From: an uncultured Muribaculum sp.
GTDB taxonomy: Bacteria > Bacteroidota > Bacteroidia > Bacteroidales > Muribaculaceae
DNA: 64,000 nucleotides
Assembly: GCF_910583865.1 (NCBI RefSeq)
Contig: NZ_CAJTYX010000011.1
Coordinates: forward strand, 8,358 to 72,357
Reading direction: 5' to 3'
The position numbers and the translations under genes are program-made. Below are positions 50,793 to 59,807 of the stretch, one piece after another. Positions within the stretch are counted from its first letter, which is position 1, and the number at the start of each line of letters is the position of its first letter. Under the pieces are notes generated by a model, which did no database searches, had not been told where the DNA came from, and worked only from the letters and a program-made list of their open reading frames with translations.

Positions 50793-52247
50793 ATGAATAA
50801 ATTTACAAAGATAGTCGCTACGATTTCCGACAGACGGTGTGATGTGGAGTTCCTCCGTCAGCTGTATGCCAACGGAATGAATGTTGTGCGCATGAATTCA
50901 GCCCATCTACAGGAGGAGGGGTTCAGGAGGATAGTAGAAAATGTCAGGGCGGTTTCATCATCCATAGGCATACTTATGGACACCAAAGGCCCGGAGATAC
51001 GCACCACCGTCAACGCCGGCGATGAGGATATAGAGTTCCGTGCCGGCGACAAGGTGGTTTTCTCGGGAAATCCCGAGGGGGAGACCACGCGCGGCCACAT
51101 CTGCCTGTCGTATCCCGACATCGCCGGAGACCTCCGTCCCGGAGCGCGCATACTCATCGATGACGGGGAGCTGTCGTTCGTGGTAGAGGAGATCCGCGGC
51201 GACGAGCTATATGCCACTGCGGAGAATGGGGGGATGCTCGGTTCGCGCAAGAGCGTCAACATCCCGGGCTTCAGCATAGCCCTGCCGTCGCTCACCGAAC
51301 GTGACCGCCGCAACATCGGCTATGCCATCGACATGGACGTTGACTTCATCGCCCACTCGTTCGTGCGCAGTGCCGACGACGTGCGCGACATACAGCGCAT
51401 ACTCGACGAGCGTAATTCCCACATAAAGATTATCTCCAAGATAGAGAACCAGGAGGGCATAGACAATTTCGACGAGATCCTGGAAGTGTCCTACGGCATA
51501 ATGATCGCCCGAGGAGACCTCGGCATAGAGGTGGCTGCCGAGCGTATCCCGGTGATACAGAACGAACTAATACAGAAGTGCGTGGCCGCGCACAAGCCTG
51601 TGATAGTGGCCACCCAGATGCTCCATTCGATGATAAACAATCCAAGGCCGACGCGTGCTGAGGTGAGCGACATAGCCAATGCCGTGACGCAGCATGCCGA
51701 CGCGCTGATGCTCAGCGGCGAGACGGCCTATGGCAGTTATCCGGTGGAGGCGATCGCCACCATGTCGCGTGTGGCCATGGAGATGGAACGCGCTCTTTCC
51801 GGAAGTCGTCCCACACCGGCCATGGAAGCCGATACGACATCGTTTCTCGCACGTCAGGCCGTGGCATCCACAATGGTGCTCGGCACGAGGGCCATACTTA
51901 CCGACAGCTACACGGGACGTACCGCGCGCTACATATCGTCGTATCGGGCAAGCTATCCGACGCTCGCCATCTGCTACTATCCTTATGTGGTGCGTCTGTT
52001 AGCCTTGAGCTACGGGGTGGTGGCGCTGTACCAGCCGTGCATGGAGACAACACGGGTGTACCTGCAAAATGCCCTCATCCATCTGCTTGACGGCGGTTAT
52101 CTCACGAAGGATGACCGCATAGCATATCTGGGAGGTTCTTTCGGGGAGGGGCATGGCACCTCGTTCCTTGAAATCAACAGCGTGGAGGCTATCATGGATA
52201 ACTTCCAGTCGTACACCATACCGAATCTGGAAGATGTCGTGCGTTGA
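50793..52247 (+). CDS. pyk: pyruvate kinase
   Basis: A 484-residue glycolytic enzyme making pyruvate and ATP. Family features are TISDRRCDVEFLRQLYANGM with NVVRMNSAH, GILMDTKGPEIRTTV near 65, KIISKIENQEG near 215, ARGDLGIEV near 245 and ATQMLHSMINNPRPTRAEVS near 275. The C-terminal allosteric domain is present. The start at 50793 was chosen because the open frame upstream overlaps aroQ out of frame. It ends 14 bp inside the next gene. Confidence 0.95.
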   Translation: MNKFTKIVATISDRRCDVEFLRQLYANGMNVVRMNSAHLQEEGFRRIVENVRAVSSSIGILMDTKGPEIRTTVNAGDEDIEFRAGDKVVFSGNPEGETTRGHICLSYPDIAGDLRPGARILIDDGELSFVVEEIRGDELYATAENGGMLGSRKSVNIPGFSIALPSLTERDRRNIGYAIDMDVDFIAHSFVRSADDVRDIQRILDERNSHIKIISKIENQEGIDNFDEILEVSYGIMIARGDLGIEVAAERIPVIQNELIQKCVAAHKPVIVATQMLHSMINNPRPTRAEVSDIANAVTQHADALMLSGETAYGSYPVEAIATMSRVAMEMERALSGSRPTPAMEADTTSFLARQAVASTMVLGTRAILTDSYTGRTARYISSYRASYPTLAICYYPYVVRLLALSYGVVALYQPCMETTRVYLQNALIHLLDGGYLTKDDRIAYLGGSFGEGHGTSFLEINSVEAIMDNFQSYTIPNLEDVVR

Positions 52248-52908
52248 TCCGGACACCGAGCGGTATATCCTCGGACATATCGACGCTGAACCTCCCGTGC
52301 TCGCCGACCTCAACCGCACCACGCATGTGAGGTGTCTGTATCCCAACATGTGCTCAGGCCATCTGCAAGGGCGCATACTTAAGATGCTCGTGCGCATGAT
52401 ACGTCCTCGCCGTGTGCTTGAGTTGGGCACTTTCACGGGATATTCCGCGCTCTGCCTTGCCGAGGGGCTCGCAGAAGGCGGGGAGGTGCACACCGTCGAG
52501 ATCAACGACGAGCTGACCGACATGGTGGAGGAATATTTCGAGCGCGCCGGTTATCGTGAGCGGCTTCATCTACATGTGGGTGACGCTTCTGTAGTCGTGC
52601 CGGATATAAGTGCCGAACCGTGGGACCTTGTATTCATCGACGCAAACAAGCGTTCTTACTGCGATTACTACCGGATGGTGCTCCCGCTGGTAAGACCCGG
52701 GGGATTCATCATCGCCGACAATACACTTTGGTACGGCAAGATGACCGACGGACGTTCGCACGACGCGCAGACACTCGGCATCATGGAGTTCAACGACATG
52801 GTGGCCGCCGATACGTCGGTAGAGAAGGTAATGCTCCCTCTGCGCGACGGGCTTACCATAATATGGAAAAAGGGTGAGCCAATATCGTCCGTCGGGTGTT
52901 ATAATTAA
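52234..52908 (+). CDS. SAM-dependent O-methyltransferase (class I, cation-dependent)
   Basis: A 224-residue cytoplasmic methyltransferase. The SAM-binding motif LELGTFTGYSALCLAEGL lies near residue 63, followed by VHTVEINDEL, DLVFIDANKRSYCDYY near 133 and ADNTLWYGK near 165, where Asp and Asn bind the metal. This is the caffeoyl-CoA/catechol type whose bacterial substrate is usually unknown. The ATG at 52234 lies within the end of pyk, so translation is coupled. Confidence 0.87.
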   Translation: MSCVDPDTERYILGHIDAEPPVLADLNRTTHVRCLYPNMCSGHLQGRILKMLVRMIRPRRVLELGTFTGYSALCLAEGLAEGGEVHTVEINDELTDMVEEYFERAGYRERLHLHVGDASVVVPDISAEPWDLVFIDANKRSYCDYYRMVLPLVRPGGFIIADNTLWYGKMTDGRSHDAQTLGIMEFNDMVAADTSVEKVMLPLRDGLTIIWKKGEPISSVGCYN

Positions 52909-52933
52909 GAAACTCAAAAATCAAGTCATATAT

Positions 52934-53320
52934 ATGGAAACTACCCGTCAAGCCAAGATAGCACGTCTGCTCCAGAAGGAGCTTAGTGAGATATTCCGCA
53001 TGCAGACCGCCAAACTCCGCGGTGTGCTTGTGTCTGTAAGCAGTGTACGCGTGTCGCCCGACCTGAGCGTGGCTAAAGCCTATCTGTCCGTGTTCCCATC
53101 CGACAAGGCTCCCAAGATACTCGACAGCATAAACCATAACGCCAAGACCATCCGTTACGAACTTGCCCAGAAGGTAAGATACCAACTGCGCAAGACCCCC
53201 GAACTGACATTCTATCTCGACGATTCCCTCGATTATCTGGAGAATATCGACAACCTGCTTACCCGCGACAAGGAGGCACATCCCGGACATCCCGAAACGG
53301 AAGCGCCTGCCGAAGCTTGA
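52934..53320 (+). CDS. rbfA: ribosome-binding factor A
   Basis: A 128-residue 30S maturation factor needed at low temperature. The RbfA KH-like fold is seen in RQAKIARLLQKELSEIF, VSSVRVSPDLSVAKAYLSVF and YELAQKVRYQLRKTPELTF, with DDSLDYLENIDNLL near the end. The start at 52934 replaces an upstream frame reaching into the methyltransferase. It is followed 42 bp later by the permease gene, a pairing common in Bacteroidetes. Confidence 0.93.
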   Translation: METTRQAKIARLLQKELSEIFRMQTAKLRGVLVSVSSVRVSPDLSVAKAYLSVFPSDKAPKILDSINHNAKTIRYELAQKVRYQLRKTPELTFYLDDSLDYLENIDNLLTRDKEAHPGHPETEAPAEA

Positions 53321-53362
53321 ATCTACCCACACTCCATTACATTATCACGAGCTTGTAACGCG

Positions 53363-54607
53363 ATGGTTGCGCTACGGATTGCATTACGCTACCTTTTCTC
53401 GAAAAAGTCACATAGTGCGGTCAACACGATTTCGGTCATTTCTGTGGCCGGGGTGGCGTTGGCCTCAATGGCCATCGTGTGCATACTTTCCGTGTTCAAC
53501 GGGTTCACCGACCTGGCCCTCCGGCAGGCGTCGGCGCTGTCGCCGGATTTGCGCGTAGAGCCTGTGGAAGGGAAGGTAGTGGCCGGAGGGGATTCTCTGG
53601 CGGCGATTGTCCGCGGTGTCGACGGTGTGGCATATGCGTCACCGGTTGTAGAGGAACGTGCGTTGGCCATCTGCGGCGACAAGCAGATGCCAGTGCGGAT
53701 GAAGGGAGTGGCCGACGGCTACGACCGCATGTCGGATATCGACCGCGTGGTGAAGGAGGATGGCGTGTTTGCGCTGCACGACAGTCTTGTAGGCGACATC
53801 GCCACTCTGAGCGTCGGGGCGGCCCTATCGCTTGAAGCACGCCCTACGTCGCTCAGCCGTGTGAGGCTTTATGTGCCTCAGCGCGTGGGGCGCATAAATC
53901 CGGCTAATCCTGCGGCCTCGTTCCGTGGCGATACCCTGACTGTGGGTGGTGTCTACCAGACAGACCAGGCGGAGACTGATGCCGATGGTGTGATAGTTCC
54001 CCTCACTACGGCGCGACGTCTGCTTGATTATGCCGACGAGGCGAGCGCCATCGAGGTCAAACTCGATGAAGGCGAGTCGACCGGTGACGTGTCCGCACGG
54101 ATCGGGCAGCGGCTCGGTCCGGGATTCGCAGTGAAGGACAGGCTTGCCCAACAGGAAGAGTCCTTCCGGATGATTGCCGTGGAGAAGTGGGTGACATTCT
54201 GTATGTTGGCGTTCATACTCGTTATAGCTTCATTCAACGTGGTATCAACGTTGTGCATGCTGGTGATAGAGAAGGATGCCAATATCCGAACGTTGTTCGC
54301 GCTCGGTGCATCGCGCGGCATGGTGTCGCGTATATTCATGACGGAAGGATGGCTGATATCGCTCATAGGGGGGGTGGCCGGCGTGATCGTGGGTGCGGCT
54401 CTGAGTCTCGCCCAGGAGCGGTTCGGCTTCATACGCCTTGGGGGAAACCACGAGGTGATGACTACCGATGTCTATCCGGTGCACCTTTATCTGGGCGACA
54501 TGCTGATTGTGCTTGCATTGGTAGCGGTGGTCGGATTTATCACTTCGGCTCTTACCGCTATTATCGCCCGTGGCAGGTTTTCTTTGTCATTGAAGGGAGA
54601 ACCGTGA
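53363..54607 (+). CDS. LolC/LolE-like ABC transporter permease
   Basis: A 414-residue inner-membrane protein of the MacB/FtsX/LolE type, likely involved in releasing lipoproteins from the inner membrane. One helix near 22-45 (TISVISVAGVALASMAIVCI) precedes a large periplasmic domain (about 50-265), then three helices (about 277-300, 320-345, 378-400). FALGASRGMVSRIFMTEGW near 310 is the coupling region. No ATPase gene is in the window, so the partner lies elsewhere. It is the last gene of this plus-strand run. Confidence 0.85.
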   Translation: MVALRIALRYLFSKKSHSAVNTISVISVAGVALASMAIVCILSVFNGFTDLALRQASALSPDLRVEPVEGKVVAGGDSLAAIVRGVDGVAYASPVVEERALAICGDKQMPVRMKGVADGYDRMSDIDRVVKEDGVFALHDSLVGDIATLSVGAALSLEARPTSLSRVRLYVPQRVGRINPANPAASFRGDTLTVGGVYQTDQAETDADGVIVPLTTARRLLDYADEASAIEVKLDEGESTGDVSARIGQRLGPGFAVKDRLAQQEESFRMIAVEKWVTFCMLAFILVIASFNVVSTLCMLVIEKDANIRTLFALGASRGMVSRIFMTEGWLISLIGGVAGVIVGAALSLAQERFGFIRLGGNHEVMTTDVYPVHLYLGDMLIVLALVAVVGFITSALTAIIARGRFSLSLKGEP

Positions 54608-54671
54608 ATGCATAATCAACAATTAGATTCATAATGGGAATGGTGAAGTGGAATTGATAGACAGAATATTT

Positions 54672-54702
54672 TTTGCAGGGAATTAAAATTGAGTTAAATT
54701 TG
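54672..54702 (+). promoter_or_regulatory. promoter of the ECF sigma gene
   Basis: TTTG at 54672-54675 and TAAATTTG at 54695-54702 are 19 nt apart, an exact match to both promoter elements. The -7 box ends four bases before the ATG at 54707, so transcription should begin at or within a few bases of the start codon. Confidence 0.75.
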
Positions 54703-54706
54703 CGGC

Positions 54707-55288
54707 ATGGCAGAAACCGAGGAATCACGTCTGATACTTGAGCTGCGCGCCGATTCGGTCAAGGCTTTCAATGAGCTTTACCGGATGTACGTGTCGCAGT
54801 TGTATTATTTCAGCCTCCGCTACACCAAGTCGGCATGTGATGCCGAAGAGATTGTCCACGACGTGTTCGTGCGGCTATGGAACATGCGCAGGCATGTGAA
54901 GGCCACGGCCACGTTGCGCCCGTTGCTGTTTGTCATGGCCAAACATTACCTGATAAACGCGATGCGCTCGAATGTGGCCTCGCGCACATACGAGGATTAT
55001 CTGGCCTATTCCGACACGGTCGCCGACAATTCATCGCAAAAGATAGAATATGACGATTTCTGCCGCCAGTTGACCGCCGCTCTGAACAAGTTGCCGGCAA
55101 CCCAGCGCGACTCCATAGTGTTGTCGAGGTTCGAGGGGAAGTCGGTCGACGAGATTTCGGTCATACTCAATGTGAGCAAGCAGACAGTGTATAATAGTAT
55201 CCACCTCGGGTTGAAACGGCTTAAGGGACTGTTGGGTGACATTATATTGCTTGCTGTAGTCTGTGCGAATGAAATTTTTACGATATAG
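54707..55288 (+). CDS. ECF RNA polymerase sigma factor (FecI-like)
   Basis: A 193-residue sigma-70 family factor. Region 2 lies at about 18-85 (FNELYRMYVSQLYYFSLRY and AEEIVHDVFVRLWNMR) and region 4 at about 120-175 (LPATQRDSIVLSRFEGKSVD and VSKQTVYNSIHLGLKRL). It is the first gene of a set with a FecR-like anti-sigma and SusC/SusD, so it should drive that locus when the SusC STN domain signals. The message looks leaderless. Confidence 0.92.
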   Translation: MAETEESRLILELRADSVKAFNELYRMYVSQLYYFSLRYTKSACDAEEIVHDVFVRLWNMRRHVKATATLRPLLFVMAKHYLINAMRSNVASRTYEDYLAYSDTVADNSSQKIEYDDFCRQLTAALNKLPATQRDSIVLSRFEGKSVDEISVILNVSKQTVYNSIHLGLKRLKGLLGDIILLAVVCANEIFTI

Positions 55289-55304
55289 TTAATCGGAATC
55301 ACAT

Positions 55305-56279
55305 ATGCATGACCTGATTCATAAGTATAAGGAGAATAAACTTTCGGCGGAGGAGATCGGAAAGCTTCGTGAGTTGCTTGACGGAATGTCGGATGATGAA
55401 TTGTCGGCATTCCTGGAAAAGGACTGGGAGGAAAACGGAGAGCGAAGGGAGACTCTTCCGGAAGATGTAAGTGCCAGGTTAAGAAAGACAGTATGGGCAT
55501 CTGCCGGTCTGCGCCCTTCCGGCGGAAGAAGATTCATGTGGATTGCGGCATGTTGCGCGGTAATGGCATTGTGCCTCTTCGCAGGGTATGCCGCACGTGG
55601 AATCATGGTGTCAGGTGGCGATGATTCGGATGTCGTGATTGCCGCCAATGAGACCGGCGGGACCGATGTGACATTTTCCGACGGGTCGGAGATAAGCATG
55701 CGGCCTCATTCGTCAATAGGATACTCTGAACCGCCGACATCCGATGGGGAAAGGTCGGTGCGGTTTGCCGGGACGGGACATTTCCGTATCGCCAAGGGAT
55801 GCCGCAAGCCCTTTACGGTAGCGTCGGAGAGGCTTGATGTCACCGTGTTGGGGACTGACTTCTATCTTTCCGCCGAGCCTGACAAGAAAACCGCGCGGCT
55901 TTATTTGCAGGAGGGTCTTGTGCAGTTCAAGTCGAAGCTTTCAGGCGAGAGCGTGGAGATGCATCCCGGGAATCTTGCCGTGCTCGATTATGCTACCGGC
56001 AAGATATCCGTGACGGAGGACAGCACGCTTGTGGATGTGTTCCGGATGTCTGACAGCACCAACCTCAATTACGTGAATACCTCTTTGGGGAGCGTGGTGG
56101 AGTCGTTGAACACTTGCTATGCGCCGTTCCACATCACGCTGTCGCCTGCGTCTCTGGGTGAGATGAAGTTTACCGGTAATCTCCCCGGGAACAATCTGAT
56201 GGAGGCATTGTCGGTGCTTGAATATACCGCAAGCCTGAAGATATCGGTGCGCAGCAATGAGATAGTGCTACGCAACTGA
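55305..56279 (+). CDS. FecR-family anti-sigma factor
   Basis: A 324-residue inner-membrane protein that holds and activates the sigma factor above. A cytoplasmic N-terminus (about 1-75) binds sigma, one membrane helix follows at about 78-97 (MWIAACCAVMALCLFAGYAA), and the periplasmic FecR domain (about 125-225; VTFSDGSEISMRPHSSI and VLGTDFYLSAEPD) precedes a DUF4974-like C-terminus (about 250-324; FTGNLPGNNLMEALSVLEYT), the part that contacts the STN domain of the SusC. It begins 16 bp after the sigma gene. Confidence 0.9.
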   Translation: MHDLIHKYKENKLSAEEIGKLRELLDGMSDDELSAFLEKDWEENGERRETLPEDVSARLRKTVWASAGLRPSGGRRFMWIAACCAVMALCLFAGYAARGIMVSGGDDSDVVIAANETGGTDVTFSDGSEISMRPHSSIGYSEPPTSDGERSVRFAGTGHFRIAKGCRKPFTVASERLDVTVLGTDFYLSAEPDKKTARLYLQEGLVQFKSKLSGESVEMHPGNLAVLDYATGKISVTEDSTLVDVFRMSDSTNLNYVNTSLGSVVESLNTCYAPFHITLSPASLGEMKFTGNLPGNNLMEALSVLEYTASLKISVRSNEIVLRN

Positions 56280-56413
56280 TTGATGAGAAGGATTTGTGTA
56301 AAAATGCATGAAAATATGTTTTAAAACATGTAGGGGATGAGGTAAAATGCGTTTGCAACCGGTGTATTAATAGGTGTAAATCAATCCTATCATTAATACC
56401 GATAAACGCAGTT

Positions 56414-59400
56414 ATGTACAAATCGATTCTATCCCGGCTGATTGCGGGAATGTTTGCCGTGTTTGTGCTGTGCAGCAGTGCTATGGCGCAACAACGGGTC
56501 ACGGTAAATCTCGATCAGTCAAGTCTGAAATCCCTTTTTGATGCCATTGAGAAGCAGACGACGTATCGTTTCTCCTACATTCACGGGGTGTTGGAGAATG
56601 AACCTCCGGTCACGATACATCAGAGCGACGCGCCGGTCGACCGTGTGCTCGACAAGGCGCTGAAAGACACCGGCCTGACATATAAGATCATGTCGGACAA
56701 GCAGATTCTGGTGTCGAGACGCGCACAGGGCAACGCACAGCGCATCACGGTCTCCGGAACCGTCTATGAAAGCGAGGGGGAGCCTGCCATAGGCGCTTCC
56801 GTGATGGTGAAGGGCGCCAAGACCGGCACAAGCACCAATATCGACGGGCAGTTCACATTGCCCGGAGTGCCATCTGACGCGGTGATAATAATCTCATATA
56901 TCGGCACGAAGCCGCAGGAGATCCTTGCTTCCGACAAGGCGAGGCTTGCAAAGGTGGTTTTGAGCAATGATTCCGAAGTGCTCGACGAGGTGGTCGTTGT
57001 GGGCTACGGCACTCAGTCGTCGAAGCTCGTCACTACCTCTATCAGCAAGGTGAAGCTCGACGATATAGACACGGGCAACGACCACAACCCCATCAAGATG
57101 CTCCAGGGCCGTGTGCCGGGCGTGAATATATCCAACGCGTCGGGCACGCCGGGCGCGAATCCCAACATCCAGGTGCGCGGCATCGGTTCGATCAACGGCG
57201 GAAGCAAGCCTCTGTATGTGGTCGACGGTATCCCTGCGGAGTCATATCCCAACATCAACCCCTCCGATATAGAAAGTATAGAGGTGCTCAAGGACGCTTC
57301 GGCTGCTGCAATCTACGGAAGCCGCGCCAATTCGGGCGTGGTCATCATCACTACCAAGAACGGCAAGAGCGGCGACACCAAGATCGACGTGTCGGGCCGC
57401 GTGGGCTTCGGTAAGCTTGCCAAGGACATCGAGATGGCCAACGCCACGGAATATGCCAACGCAATGCAGGCCGCCATTGACAACTACAACGTGCAGATGG
57501 GACAGAATGTGCAGTTCTATCGTCCGGCCGTCATCGAGGAGACCGACTGGGTAAAGCTTATAACCCGTGAGACAACGGAGACCGCCACCGGCTCGGTAAG
57601 CATTTCCGGCGGCAATGACATGACCAATTTCTATGCCTCGTTCGGAGCAAACCGCCAGGAGGGTTTCATCAAGACCTCGGCATTCCGCCAGTATAACCTT
57701 CGCACGAAAGTATCCCACAAGATCAGCCGCATATTCAAGCTCAATATCAACCTTGCGGGTGCCGCGTCGCAGTACAATCAGGTGGAAGAGCGCTCGACAT
57801 CATTGAAAGTGCTTCGCACTGCACGCGAGGAACAGCCATGGTACGGCCCATTTAATGAGGATGGCACCTATAAGAAGATGGGTACGGAGATTGCCCGCCA
57901 TAATCCGGTGATGCTCATTAATGAAGAGAAGTGGACGCTTAAGAAATATCATCTCTCGGGTATATTCAATCTTGAGGTTACTCCTTTCAAGGGGTTCAAA
58001 TGGACTCCGCAGGCCAGCCTTTATGCTATCCTCGACAACACTACCAAGAAACTTACCGAGCGTCATGATGCCCGTAAGAACAACTCAGGGTGGGGCGCGC
58101 TTACCGAACAGCGTGACCATTCATTCCGTTATGTGATTGACAATGTGTTCTCGTACAATAATTCGGCTGACAAACTGATTTACAGTGTGATGGCCGGGCA
58201 CTCATTCGAGCGGTACACATATGAGAAGTTTGGAGCACGTTCCGACAATTATGCGAATGGTGCTTATCCCTCGTCAAGCTTCGACCTCATAAATCTTTCC
58301 ACCAATATTTTCCCGGGAGATATAGGTTATACGGGCTATACTCTTGAATCGTACTTCGGACGTGTGGCCTTGAACTGGGACAACCGATATATCCTCAACG
58401 CATCGCTTCGCTGCGACGGGTCGAGCCGCTTCTCCAAGGGTAGCCGTTACGGATATTTTCCTTCGGTGTCGCTTGCCTGGCGTGCTTCCGAAGAGGCTTT
58501 CTTCCCGAAAGATGCCGTTGTCAACGACGCGAAATTGCGTCTGAGCTGGGGTAAGACCGGATCGATGGCCGGTGTCGGCAACTTCGCCGCGATGTCGCTT
58601 ATCGGGGCAGGTGGGGCTTCCTACAACGAGTCGGCAGGCTTCCTGATTTCGCAGGACGCTCGTTCGCTCACCTGGGAGAAGGCCAACCAGTATAATGCCG
58701 GTGTGGATATCGAGCTGTGGAACAACCGGCTGTCGTTTACCGGCGACGTGTTCCTGCAACGCACCACCGACCTCCTTTATTCCAAGCCTGTCAATGCGTC
58801 GACCGGCTACACATCGATTGCATCCAACATCGGTACTCTTGAAAACCGTGGTCTCGAACTGTCCCTTACAGGTAAGATATTCACGGGCGATTTCAAGTGG
58901 ACGCTTTCGGGTAATATCTCGTTTGTCAAGAACAAGCTCGTGAAGCTCATCGACGGCTCTGACATAATACTTATGGGAGCGGCCAACGACAAGGTGGGAG
59001 GCAGCATGCACGCCTTGATTATCGGTCAGCCGTTGAGCACCTACTACATGCTCCGGATGGACGGCATCTACCAGCGCGACGACGAGGTTCCCGCAAAGCT
59101 CTATGCCAAGGGTGTGCGTGCCGGTGATGTCCGCTACTTCGATTACAACGGTGACGGCGACATTTCCGAGGCTGACCGTATGAATGTCGGCAAGGCATCC
59201 CCCGACTGGTATGGCGGTATTACGTCGACATGCTCGTGGCGCGGATTCGACCTGAATATCTTCGGGCAATTCTCCTACGGCGGCAAGATTATGGCAGGCT
59301 GGCGAGGCGTAGGCAGTGAAGGTCTCGAACATATGGGTTCTGCATTCTCCTCTATGAAAGTGTATGATTCGGCTGAGCCGGTGGTGCAGTTCGGTAACAT

Positions 59401-59794
59401 CAGCAAGGCTGCCGCTACCACATACTGGAGAGGCGAAGGTACATCGAATACAATGCCCCGTATGATATATGGAAACGGTGTGCACCAGGGATATACTAAC
59501 GGTAACGGCTATAACGGCCAGACATCCACGCGCTTCCTTGAGGACGGCTCGTATTTCAAGATCAAATCGGTGACGTTGGGCTATACGCTTCCCCGGAATC
59601 TGTTGCGCAGGGTGAATATCGACAATTTGCGTGTGTATATGACTGTCGACAACCTGCTCTGTTTCACCAAGTACTCCGGATATGATCCTGAGGCTTCGTA
59701 CACCGACGATCCGTCGAGCACCGGCTACGGTTCAGACTTCGGCCTGCAGCCGATAATGCGCACATTCATCTGGGGACTCAACCTGACATTCTAA
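56414..59794 (+). CDS. SusC-like TonB-dependent transporter with STN signalling domain
   Basis: A 1126-residue outer-membrane transporter. The signal peptide (about 1-25) is followed by an STN domain (about 35-100; SLKSLFDAIEKQTTYRFSY), a carboxypeptidase-regulatory-like domain (about 113-195; GTVYESEGEPAIGASVMVKG), the TonB-box region (VLDEVVVVGYGTQ near 190-205), the plug (about 205-325; IRVRGIGSING type) and a beta-barrel closing with a C-terminal Phe. STN links substrate capture to the sigma/FecR pair upstream. It pairs with the SusD gene 13 bp downstream. Confidence 0.95.
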   Translation: MYKSILSRLIAGMFAVFVLCSSAMAQQRVTVNLDQSSLKSLFDAIEKQTTYRFSYIHGVLENEPPVTIHQSDAPVDRVLDKALKDTGLTYKIMSDKQILVSRRAQGNAQRITVSGTVYESEGEPAIGASVMVKGAKTGTSTNIDGQFTLPGVPSDAVIIISYIGTKPQEILASDKARLAKVVLSNDSEVLDEVVVVGYGTQSSKLVTTSISKVKLDDIDTGNDHNPIKMLQGRVPGVNISNASGTPGANPNIQVRGIGSINGGSKPLYVVDGIPAESYPNINPSDIESIEVLKDASAAAIYGSRANSGVVIITTKNGKSGDTKIDVSGRVGFGKLAKDIEMANATEYANAMQAAIDNYNVQMGQNVQFYRPAVIEETDWVKLITRETTETATGSVSISGGNDMTNFYASFGANRQEGFIKTSAFRQYNLRTKVSHKISRIFKLNINLAGAASQYNQVEERSTSLKVLRTAREEQPWYGPFNEDGTYKKMGTEIARHNPVMLINEEKWTLKKYHLSGIFNLEVTPFKGFKWTPQASLYAILDNTTKKLTERHDARKNNSGWGALTEQRDHSFRYVIDNVFSYNNSADKLIYSVMAGHSFERYTYEKFGARSDNYANGAYPSSSFDLINLSTNIFPGDIGYTGYTLESYFGRVALNWDNRYILNASLRCDGSSRFSKGSRYGYFPSVSLAWRASEEAFFPKDAVVNDAKLRLSWGKTGSMAGVGNFAAMSLIGAGGASYNESAGFLISQDARSLTWEKANQYNAGVDIELWNNRLSFTGDVFLQRTTDLLYSKPVNASTGYTSIASNIGTLENRGLELSLTGKIFTGDFKWTLSGNISFVKNKLVKLIDGSDIILMGAANDKVGGSMHALIIGQPLSTYYMLRMDGIYQRDDEVPAKLYAKGVRAGDVRYFDYNGDGDISEADRMNVGKASPDWYGGITSTCSWRGFDLNIFGQFSYGGKIMAGWRGVGSEGLEHMGSAFSSMKVYDSAEPVVQFGNISKAAATTYWRGEGTSNTMPRMIYGNGVHQGYTNGNGYNGQTSTRFLEDGSYFKIKSVTLGYTLPRNLLRRVNIDNLRVYMTVDNLLCFTKYSGYDPEASYTDDPSSTGYGSDFGLQPIMRTFIWGLNLTF

Positions 59795-59807
59795 TCAATC
59801 ATCAATA

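Noticed and set aside
58274..59485. 403-codon minus-strand ORF
   Set aside because: Antisense to the SusC barrel and without any recognisable motif.
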